A stretch of 18,816 nucleotides of DNA from Phoronis ovalis. Taxonomy: Eukaryota; Phoronida; Phoronidae. The stretch lies in NCBI GenBank assembly GCA_028565635.1, contig JAOXYB010096271.1:1-18816 (forward strand), in the 5' to 3' direction. Below the pieces are notes generated by a model. It saw only the letters and a list, made by a program, of their open reading frames with translations. It was not told the DNA's origin and did not search any database. The translations under genes were made by a program, and so were the position numbers. This document shows, piece by piece, positions 10,055 through 18,600 of the stretch; the first letter of the stretch is position 1, and the number at the start of each line of letters is the position of its first letter.

Positions 10055-10558
10055 TTATGGGGAACAGACTCGATCGGTGCTTCCGTATAAATATGTAACT
10101 GAAATCACATTCTCTTTGTGAAATCGTGCCTTTTATTAAAAATATAATATTTGTCCAACCGATGTTAGAAAATTGTTTGGATTTAAATAGAGCAAAACCG
10201 TATAAGACGTATTTTGAACAGTATAAAATATAATATTTGATTTAATACACAGATTTATCACTTGATACCAGATGTCTTTTATCACATATTCCATGAATGA
10301 CACTATGGGTCAATGAACTCAACTGATAGTAAGTGTCACGATGGTGTCTTAACTCATATTTGGCAATGTCTTAAAACTCATTGGCCATTCTCCTGGCTAT
10401 TCTCCAGTGTAGCAATTCTCTTTTTTGGTTTGGAGCCTTCTATACAGTCCAGTGTGGCAATTCTCTGGGACCATATTTGGTTACGTACCTTCTGTACAGT
10501 CCATGATTCATATTTAAGAACCTCTTTGTATCTCAGATACATAAATATTGTACATTAC

Positions 10559-10564
10559 TTTATT
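10559..10564 (-). terminator. Candidate polyadenylation signal (AATAAA) of the receptor gene
   Basis: TTTATT on the given strand reads AATAAA on the reverse strand, about 240 bases after the receptor stop codon. It was chosen by motif and distance only. Confidence 0.4.
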
Positions 10565-10801
10565 TGAGTCAGAACCTCATAAGTGATATCCTAAGAAGCA
10601 CTTAAATGTAATAAAGAACTAGTTGATGTATACTGAACTTTGAAGTTGTTAATTCCTTGTTAATTCCTCAATCAACTGGAGTAACATAAAAGCACAGCTG
10701 ATAAAAATTATGTCATTAAACTGAGCACAAAATCAATATCATTTATGTCAACAAATATGTCTAGTAGACATTTTTTTTAAAACTTCTCCCGTTACATTCT
10801 A

Positions 10802-11047
10802 TCATGTAACATCTATATAGCTGTCCTGTAACTGTGCTGGTAATATGTGTACATGAGGTTTCATGTGATGCTTCGATTGAAATGTCTTGCACTTTCCACA
10901 GCAGATATGCCAAAAGGTGTGGCGAAACTGTGAACAGAATCCAATGTAGATAAATATATTATAGGAGACACTGAATGCCGTCAGAAAAACACGTAACATA
11001 TTAACCGGTCCACTTAACTGAGAGCTGACGTCTTGTTCCGTCACTTT
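10802..11047 (-). CDS. Receptor exon 3 (residues 302-382): helix 7 and C-terminal tail
   Basis: The acceptor TTTATTTCCCTTTCAG is strong and enters in phase 0 at KVTEQD. Helix 7 reads LTAFSVSYNIFIYIGF, followed by an amphipathic helix 8 region (SQFRHTFWHI), the CCGKC cluster and a histidine-rich tail ending DSYIDVT. The usual NPxxY appears as N-I-F-I-Y, with ATA at 10955-10957 encoding the isoleucine. Confidence 0.88.
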   Translation of the reverse strand, partial: KVTEQDVSSQLSGPVNMLRVFLTAFSVSYNIFIYIGFCSQFRHTFWHICCGKCKTFQSKHHMKPHVHILPAQLQDSYIDVT

Positions 11048-12932
11048 CTGAAAGGGAAATAAATCAAAGTTCAATGATTTATTAAAATTACAGCTGAAAA
11101 CAAGGGCTTAAATTATTACTTCAAACTAGAAATATATCTCGAAAGATCGAAACTCTGCATGTAAATAATTTATTATTCAATAATATTTTACCTTAATTTA
11201 CTTTACTAATGCCTTGCAGCATTATAATTATTCGCTAGTACCAGTCTGAATAAATCCATCTGTTACTGTTCCGTACCTGATTAGGCACGGAACACTAACT
11301 GATGGATTTGTTCAGACTGCGCCAGTCCGTACCTGAAGAGTTATTTTGCTGAAAGTGCATGGATTTGTTGCTTTTGTAATTGGTACATTTTGAAAATAGT
11401 AGAGTCGCTGAATTGTAGCTAAGAATAGCTCGAAGTCGCACCATATTTGACCACTATATCTCATGCACTTTTTCAAAATACTCTGCTCTATGTATTTCAA
11501 GCCATCTTTATTTTTTCCAGCTTATTTGTACGTCTAATCAAATGATCTCTACAGCACATTTACATGAAAAAGTATCCTCTATTATATATAACAAACTGCA
11601 ATCATATTCTAATCTTTGAGAAAATGTTCCGTGTTACAGTTACTTACCCCTATAATAAGCAGAATGAAGTACGGACACCATGATATAGCAAAGATAACAG
11701 ATAGAATGATGAGCATAATGGTGATTCTAGTTTTATTTCTCTGTATGACATCTTTATACCGTCGAGCTTTCCTATCATTTAGTGTTGTTGGCGGATGGGT
11801 ACCTGCGCTTGAAATGAATAGAGACTGTCCTCTTGAAGGGATGGTGACCAAAAACGTGGGCCGGTCTCTAACCGACAGCAGTTCAAAGGAACCACCAAAC
11901 GGTAAAATTGCTATGTTCTGGGTCTTCACAAATTTTACAAGTTTCGTGTAATTTACGCAAATTGTGAATAGTGGTAACAAGTAAACAGCAATGAGCAAGA
12001 AGAACCCGTTGGTTAAACTTGCTTGTTTGATGAATTCCTTACTTCCGCAAACAAGATAGCTTTCGTTATTGTTGGTTGTTACATTTGTATCTTCCTCATA
12101 AACCGTATATTCTATCCACGTAGGTATAGTAATAATGAATGACACCACCCAGATTGCTACGACAATCTTTTTGGCTTTGGTAAAGGTGATCTGTGATTGG
12201 AAGTCGTAACATTTCGCTATCATGCAGTATCTGTCCCATGAAAGAGCGATCTGAGTTCCAACCGATACGGAGACACACAGAATAGGAGCTGCGTTCACCA
12301 GCTTACACAAAAACGTACCTGTGTGTGCAAGAAAACTTTGATAAAAAGTATCAAATTATGATTTCTTTCAGGAACATAACATTGACTGTTTACTGCAACG
12401 TTACCTTTTTTTTTACTACATGCAGTATTCCGGCATTCAGTATGAGAAAAAAAGGAAAACATTGCCATATTTTTGTGCTTCGAAATCTTGTATTCTGTGA
12501 TTTGAACACATTCATTGGCTGTTATCATTATGTGGCGAGAAAAAGCTGTGTTTTGGCAAAAACATCATTCCTTACTTTTCATTGAAAAAATAAAAATATT
12601 ATTATATGCTTGCGTTTCCAAAACGTATGAGAGCTTTCTTTAGCAGTTTTTTCTTTTTGTTTACAAAGAAAAAGAAAAGGTCAATACATTTATTACTTAC
12701 CTTCAAACCAAGACATATGGTAATGCGTGATATCATGTAGATTCTGTGGGATCACCACTGCAGCTAATATCATGTCACTAACCGTTAAATTGCCAATAAG
12801 CAAATTCACCACACTTTTACCTAAAGATTTTTTTTTACTTATTGTCACTAAAATTAAAATGTTACTTATAAATGACAATACCAAAAGGAAGCCTACTATG
12901 CTAACGAAAACATAAACGTCTATTTCTACCAT
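10802..12932 (-). CDS. Class A (rhodopsin-like) G-protein-coupled receptor, neuropeptide-receptor type, three exons
   Basis: Joining 12932-12701, 12318-11648 and 11047-10802 gives 1149 nt, 382 residues and TGA, with matching phases (1, 0). Seven hydrophobic helices are visible. Landmarks are N24 (helix 1), D53 in NLTVSD (helix 2), W75-x-x-G78-x-x-x-C82 entering helix 3, DRY 106-108, W134 (helix 4), C168 as disulphide partner in loop 2, P193 (helix 5), S290-W-C-P293 (helix 6) and N331-I-F-I-Y335 (helix 7). A cysteine cluster, CCGKC, at ~350-354 may be palmitoylated. These are class A hallmarks, and the WxxG...C pattern and overall look suit peptide receptors; the ligand and subfamily cannot be told by eye. 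The product would sit in the plasma membrane and signal through G proteins (family knowledge). Unusual points are isoleucine for the NPxxY proline and only about six residues before helix 1. The start is supported by an in-frame TAA 18 bases upstream and A at -3. Confidence 0.9.
11048..11647 (-). other. Receptor intron 2 (600 bp) carrying a long hairpin
   Basis: A phase 0 GT-AG intron. Apart from the inverted repeat at 11242-11319 it contains nothing recognisable. Confidence 0.75.
11242..11319. repeat. Imperfect inverted repeat: 36-bp arms, 6-base loop
   Basis: Arm 11242-11277 (beginning CAGTCTGAATAAATCCATC) pairs with 11284-11319 at 32 of 36 positions around the loop TGATTA. One mismatch becomes a G-U pair in the forward RNA and another in the reverse RNA. 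A partial copy of the loop-proximal sequence, TCCGTACCTGA, follows at ~11327. It lies within the receptor's second intron. It may be a small inverted-repeat transposon remnant or a precursor-microRNA-like stem. Confidence 0.85.
11648..12318 (-). CDS. Receptor exon 2 (residues 78-301): loop 1 to end of helix 6
   Basis: The acceptor TTGCACACACAG precedes GT that completes glycine 78, and the frame continues T-F-L-C-K-L, giving the conserved loop 1 cysteine exactly where expected. Contains helices 3-6, DRY, the loop 2 cysteine with nearby N-x-T/S sequons (NVT at 156, NES at 162) and a third intracellular loop of about 65 residues. Ends GGG|GTAAGT after I-I-G301 in phase 0. Confidence 0.9.
12701..12932 (-). 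CDS. Receptor exon 1 (residues 1-77): helices 1 and 2
   Basis: Starts at ATG 12932, context AAAATGG, with an in-frame stop shortly before. Encodes helix 1 (SIVGFLLVLSFISNILILV), a lysine-rich first intracellular loop and helix 2 with D53. Ends GAAG|GTAAGTAA, splitting the glycine codon of the W-F-E-G motif in extracellular loop 1. The following 382-bp intron (12319-12700) is T/A-rich with nothing recognisable. Confidence 0.88.
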
Positions 12933-13820
12933 TTTGCTGTATCTTCTTTAATTCACAGTACGATTCACTGATGACACCCTTTTTCAGCTACCGTGTTTTT
13001 ACTCATCTTCGCTGCTTTTGCTGATTACACCGAAAAGGCTACAAAACGCGTTAGCAAAACAACAGAATGATCGGATTCAAAGCGTCGTTTAAATTTAAAC
13101 ACATTTTTATACATTTCCTTATTTTTACCGAAATGTCATTGATATATCCATAACAAGTATTTCGTTACAATTTTTTTTAATATGCCATTACGGTTTTGAT
13201 CCACGTAATGGCACCTGATGACCCCATTTTAATTAATTAATATCTAGCAGAAAAGTGTCAAGCCATGTACTTTACCATGTTTACCCGTTTTTATTACTTT
13301 TTAAGGAATATTCTTGACGATCATCAGGAGTTAATATGTATCCACAGGAGTATGGTCTCCAAATGTAATTCTCCCGCATTAAAATAATTAAGCTTGTTTT
13401 AAAGCAGCTTACAGAAAATAGCGTAGCTACAAACATAACTTATTTTTCAGTTTATTTATAAAACGCCTACAGATTGCTTTCTTAGAAAAATGTGCACGTA
13501 TTTCCTAAAGTGTTTTAACTTGATATATTTAATTATATTTTACATTTTACTATCGATATCAAAATAAAGAGAGAGATCAGAATAATAAAAACTATGTATT
13601 TTTAAAAAGAAAGTTTAATTTTACATAATGTTTATTTTATTAAAATATCTGCCACATGATTGCATTACCTATTAGGAGACATTTTAAAAGAAAATATGGT
13701 TTTACGAGACATCAAAACATGCAAAGTAAAGTAGAAATTTGAAAGTTGTAAGTGTCCAGTGATCAATGTGTATTTTGCTGAATGTGGCAGCCATAACTTA
13801 GAGAGGTGCAGTGTGCCATT

Positions 13821-13834
13821 TCTCGGCGCCGAGA
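13821..13834. other. Perfect 14-bp palindrome TCTCGGCGCCGAGA
   Basis: A GC-rich perfect palindrome sits in AT-rich DNA about 0.9 kb upstream of the receptor start. It could be a dimeric transcription-factor site, but I do not know a factor for it, and a chance palindrome remains possible. Confidence 0.5.
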
Positions 13835-14101
13835 TGTGTAGTTACATTTCCAATTGAATATCCTAGCAGAAATGTTGCGTGGCATGTTTTGTTAATATTC
13901 ATCTGTTGATTGAAAATTATTTCAGTGTCACAGGTGCACTTATCTACAAGTAACTGTTATTTGAGAACATTAAAATTGAATTCGTGTTTAATTTTGGATT
14001 TGTTACATTGATTAAATGATGCCATGGAACATAATATCTCTACCTTACAATTTTTAATATTTTTAAAATGATGACATATTGGATTAACTACCAATTAAAT
14101 C

Positions 14102-14181
14102 GGTTGAAATGTTCCTTTTTTATTTATGTCTCATCATCACACCTTAAAAAGTGGTTGAAATGTTCTTTTTTGTATTTATGT
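14102..14181 (+). repeat. Direct repeat, two copies ~51 bp apart (GGTTGAAATGTTC...TATTTATGTC)
   Basis: GGTTGAAATGTTCCTTTTTT at 14102 recurs as GGTTGAAATGTTCTTTTTTG at 14153, each followed by TATTTATGTC. It is a local duplication upstream of the receptor gene. Confidence 0.8.
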
Positions 14182-14399
14182 CACGTCAGCATATTTTGTA
14201 CAGGAGAATACTCCTCTTGGCAATATAGTTATGGAAACATAAAAATTCATGTTTCACAATGACTCCACATCTATTTATAACATTTTAAAAGCTGTCTCGA
14301 TTATTCATTCTGACAGTTTGTTCCCAGCACGCCTGTTTGTGAATGAACGATGGCGTTCCGTGTGCTCGGTAATTTCGGACCGGTTGGTCCACCAAATGC

Positions 14400-14407
14400 A
14401 TGCAAAT
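14400..14407 (+). promoter_or_regulatory. Octamer motif ATGCAAAT (possible POU-factor site)
   Basis: An exact match to the classic octamer lies next to a short GGACCGGTTGGTCC inverted repeat at 14378-14391. It is about 1.5 kb upstream of the receptor start. Eight bases can match by chance, so this is only a candidate. Confidence 0.3.
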
Positions 14408-14485
14408 AGTCAGAACTGATTAAACACGGTTTGTGAGACCGGTGTTGGGGAACAGATCGAATACAAACGGTTACAACAATAGACT

Positions 14486-14578
14486 ATGTTTATTTACAAT
14501 CACAACAAACATATATAACACTGCATGGCAAAATGTTTATCCACAATCACAACAAACTACATCACAACTGCATGGCAG
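14486..14578 (+). repeat. 47-bp tandem duplication
   Basis: Copy 1 at 14486-14532 and copy 2 at 14533-14578 both run ATGTTTAT, CACAATCACAACAAAC-like sequence, then CACTGCATGGCA or a close variant. The copies differ by a few substitutions and small indels. Confidence 0.85.
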
Positions 14579-15278
14579 TGATTTAGAAACTAAATACATG
14601 CAAATATTTATTGTTAATCAAAACATGACTAATTATATTTCAAGTTATTAAGAATTTTTTTTTCACATCACCAACAACATACCATGCATTTCATTGTTTC
14701 GTCCAACTGTGTTCTCTACAGTGGTCATTTGAATTGGTCCCAGTTTTTCTGGAAAGCATAGGTTTTTCTCCCAATAAAATACGTTTATAAAAATAAATAG
14801 CTTTTACAGTACTTCTTGAATATATTATGATGATTTTGGTGTGCATTGAAATGATTCAATACCAATTTTAACTAACGTATACGATGCATGGTTTCAATTA
14901 ATTTTAAAAACTCAATTATTCTCACTAAAACACTTTAACAGCAACTTCATGAGATGCAAATACTAGTAAGCATTTTTTTTGGGAACAGCAAATAAAGCTA
15001 TTTACAACTAATATATACTATGTACCCTAAATACATAACTAAAGCACACAACAACATATTTGGCACGGACTTAGGAAATAAATAAATGCTAATATTTAAA
15101 TACAAGAAATAATAATTTACATACTCAACAATAATGTCATTTTCTCATTTTGGATATAGAGTGAGACCCTGTTATCCAGCTGGCAGTGAATGCCAAGTCA
15201 TTGATAGTCCAAGGCTATAGCACAGGACTACATGAATTCTAACCTGTTTACAGATTAACTAGAGTGCTACCTGCCTCC

Positions 15279-15284
15279 TTTATT
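15279..15284 (-). terminator. Candidate polyadenylation signal (AATAAA) of the galaxin-like gene
   Basis: TTTATT on the given strand, AATAAA in sense, lies about 95 bases after the stop codon at 15379. The distance is reasonable for a short 3' untranslated region. Confidence 0.5.
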
Positions 15285-15321
15285 GTGCTTACATTCCTAC
15301 TGAAAATATTTGTAACAATTG

Positions 15322-15340
15322 TGACCACCAGGGGGCACCT
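15322..15340 (+). promoter_or_regulatory. CTCF-type motif (TGACCACCAGGGGGCACCT)
   Basis: This 19-mer differs at about three weakly constrained positions from the well-known bilaterian CTCF consensus TGGCCACCAGGGGGCGCTA and keeps the CCACCAGGGGGC core perfectly. It lies just after the galaxin-like stop codon, probably within its 3' untranslated region, and separates that gene from the receptor. Binding is inferred from the motif only. Confidence 0.55.
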
Positions 15341-15378
15341 GTAAGCAAACACTATTATACTAACACAGTACAGGAAAA

Positions 15379-15677
15379 TTATGTTAAACTGCAAAACGTC
15401 CTAGAAGTTTTTATTTTCCTCCTCAGAATTTTTGAGTAATTTCTACTCCAAGTTAATACTATATCTTGACGTTCAAGTTTTAAATTATTATTTTTCTTGT
15501 CATATTTGCTACTTGTAAGAACAATTAATTTGCTTCCTTCAGCAAAAATGTCACTATTGCAGGCTGCATTAACACCCAGTTGTAATCTTCGTTTTCTGAT
15601 GTGTTCACTGGAGTAAGAATATCTCCGTCGAACTCTTATAAATTCATCATCCTGTTTCTTTACTGTAGCATAAATAA
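15379..15677 (-). CDS. Galaxin-like gene, terminal exon with NTR-like C-terminus
   Basis: Acceptor TTGTTTTGTCTCTTTTAG, entry phase matching the previous exon and completing a valine codon. Encodes VIYATVKKQDDEF, an arginine-rich stretch with RKRR, then AACNSDIFAEGSKLIVLTSS and LERQDIVLTWS before a basic tail and TAA at 15379-15381. The cysteine followed by x-G-x-x-L-hydrophobic and the final hydrophobic-x-W-S recall NTR domains. The match is by eye and not certain. Confidence 0.8.
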
Positions 15678-18600
15678 CTAAAAGAGACAAAACAATTAAG
15701 GGTACAGAGAAAAGTTGAACAATGAAATTTCTAAAAAAATCTAGATTAAATTCTTACTAGATGTTTCCATAAATGAACCCAGAATCAGTACACCTTATTT
15801 TTTAATATATAATGTGAACACATCAATTCAAGATTTCAGCCGCACCACGATATCTTATGTCTTGTCCAGAGGTGGTTTACCATACTGCTACTTCTTAATC
15901 CGAAATTTCTCAAGCTGCTCAAATCTTTGACCATAGTCTAACAGTGTTCTGCAGACATGACACTGGTGTAATAAAACCTAGTTTACTTATTGCTTGAGTA
16001 GCTGGAAATATACACTTCTTAATTCTTGCACCCATTTAATAAATGTACGCATCGCTGTAGTACTATTCATTGGTGGTCATTATTTTTTGAGCAGTGAGAG
16101 CTTCATTTGTTTTTGAAATTACAGATTGTTTGATAAAAGAGGATAAGAGTACTCAAAATTATATTTCATAATAACAGTATGGTCAGCTCGATATACTAGA
16201 CCGGTTATACTAGAAAAAATTCATACCTGTTCCATTAACAAAGGTGCATATTTCATTAAGGACTTTTTGCTCAGTAACATTGAATCGTGGACAATGTTTT
16301 GGCACAATGGAATCCATCACACACCTAAAAACAGAAAATATATTCTCGTAACATACTAAGCCAATAAATTGAAACCCGAGAAATAATACAAATATATCTA
16401 TTACATTAAATTTCTGCAACTGCACCATGAAAAACTGGCAAGTTAAACAATGTAAGCATCATGGCAGCTTCATCAGATGGACAGCAGAAGTTTTATTTTG
16501 AAAGCGTAGAGGTATGGCCCTGCAGTCTATTCAGGACAGCTTTTTTTAGTGTTAAATTATATTTTGAACTTGAATAGGGAATAATATTAATTGGTAATAA
16601 TACATAACATTGCCCAAAAAAAAGGTGGGCAACAAAAAGACCGACAAAATGAATAGTCTTTTCAAAGCAGACCGATTCATGCGTACCTGTAACTGATGAT
16701 TTCATAAACTTATGAATTCTCCCATCAAAATGAATCACATCGTCAATTTAAAAGTTACATATCATTACACTGTATATATTACACAGTAACCATACAATTA
16801 AAACATTAAGACATACTCATATTTCTGCGGATCCATAGACTGCGAACCACAACACTGGAGCTGACTTCCGTCTGGTGAAAAGTTCTCATATCGAAGGTCG
16901 TTTCCGCACATCATGTCTTTGTGAACCACAAGATTTTCATGACAAACCTGTAACAATAATAAGTGCATGCAATGTTTTATTGCTCTACAGTAGATCCCAA
17001 GATAGTGTTATTTATATGTTAAGTGGTCTACATCAGTGTGATTAATCTAGGATCAGCATGCCAGTGGTTTTCACTTTGTTGTTCAAGGTAATAAGATTTG
17101 TATTTAATATTAATTTCAGTAAAACTTAGTCTTTTTCATTCTCCTGGGATTATAATCTTTTAGCTGCCAAAAGTTGTTGGTAAACAAACTTTCTTACCAA
17201 AAAGCTACAAAAATCCCCGGGTACATAATTTGGAGAAATGAACAAGAAAAACCCCCAGTAGTTTATTAATCAAATCCAACCACAGAACCAAAAAACAGAT
17301 GAACTGACATCACAACGTCATCACCATTTTTGGATTATTAAACCATTTTGTTCCACAATTTAAATTGACTTCAAGCTTGTTTTGCCAAAACTGAATAATA
17401 TATATATTTGTGATAGCTCTGTACTGTCTGTAATTACTAGCGCACTTACATATTCATTAGGGTCGTACATCTGCATGTCAGATCTAGTGTTACAACATCT
17501 GGTCTGACTCAAGTCTTGGCGAGATGCTACACCTCCATCACAACAAAACTTTGTAGGGTCCTGTTGATCAATAAGTTCACCTCGGCAACATGTTTTCTCA
17601 CGAGTATTGTAAATCCCAACAAACGATGGTTCGTTATAATCATCCTGTCTGACACAACAGCCTGTGTGCTGGCCGTGAATAGCCTCATATTTTTTGTCAC
17701 CACAGCATATGCTGTTTGTGTCATTCCTGGCAATGCTGTCAGTACCACAACATGTGGAACTACTTGCAGCTAAAGAGTGAACTTCATTACCACAGCATAG
17801 ATCACGACTACCATGGTACAAGTCTAAAAAAGTGAAACATAAAGAATATGTTCAAGATTAAGAAAAGCAGAGTTACATGTTCACATCTGTCTCATCTATA
17901 GACTGGTGGTGAGATATCATGATTGTTCTTTTATTAAAAACATGAAATTTTCATAAAAGTAATATTCATTCAAAACAGGAGATATGTGCCCCTGCAAAAA
18001 AACAATTCATAACAGAACCCCCTAAACGAACCTCCTACACCCAAATTTCCTTGATCAACAGCTCGTTTGCATGCACTTGGTGGCAACACAGGTTTACCTA
18101 AAAGTTCCCACAATTCAGCATCTTATGATATCAATGAACAGTCATGCGATTCCCCCCTATTTATTCCCAAACACAGAATTGTGGGTTTGAGACCATGAAT
18201 GTACATGAAATATTCTATGGTTTTCCGTTATTGACATTTATGTTTGTCCCACAATTAGGCAGACTATGTCCAGCATGGATACCTAATCTATGTATACAGA
18301 ATGCTTACAGCCTCTGTTTTTGTACATAATTTATACACAGAAACTTATCCTTAACTATTTTTAATCAGTGAAAGATAGAGTGTGCTGCAAACACATATAT
18401 GTCTTCTTTGATTTCATCATACTAACCTGTTCCACAACACTGAAATCCATCTGCTACCTCAGTATACAGCTCCTTGTCACCGCAGCACAGATTTTGATCA
18501 GAAGGATTGTTTTTTTTGTACAAATTGCCTACAATACATCAAGAGCATATTACACCAATCATACAGAAATAGTCTATGATTCTTTAAAACTCTGTGGAAA

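Larger units (their letters stand above)
9135..10801. other. Convergent intergenic region between gene 1 and the receptor gene
   Basis: This holds the 3' flanks of two converging genes. It contains an AT microsatellite at 9285-9305, a block of degenerate repeats around AGCTGAA at 9866-9950, a hairpin made from ATCTGTTCCCC and its complement at 10017-10054, and a candidate reverse-strand poly(A) signal at 10559-10564. No coding segment is supported. An 84-codon forward open stretch at 10313-10567 has no protein-like character and a poor setting. Confidence 0.6.
12933..15378. other. Region between the receptor start and the galaxin-like gene stop
   Basis: This 2.4-kb region must contain the receptor promoter (reading leftward) and the 3' flank of the galaxin-like gene. 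No coding exon is supported. It holds a 14-bp perfect palindrome at 13821-13834, a ~51-bp direct repeat at 14102-14181, an octamer ATGCAAAT at 14400-14407, a 47-bp tandem duplication at 14486-14578, and the CTCF-like motif and poly(A) signal listed below. Otherwise it is plain AT-rich sequence. Confidence 0.6.

Noticed and set aside
11616-11951. Forward open stretch of 111 codons
   Set aside because: Antisense shadow of receptor exon 2.
16493-16738. Reverse open stretch of 81 codons between two galaxin-like exons
   Set aside because: Lies in an intron; including it is unnecessary because the neighbouring exons already join in phase, and it lacks the cysteine pattern.
17516-17773. Forward open stretch of 85 codons
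   Set aside because: Antisense shadow of the main dicysteine exon.
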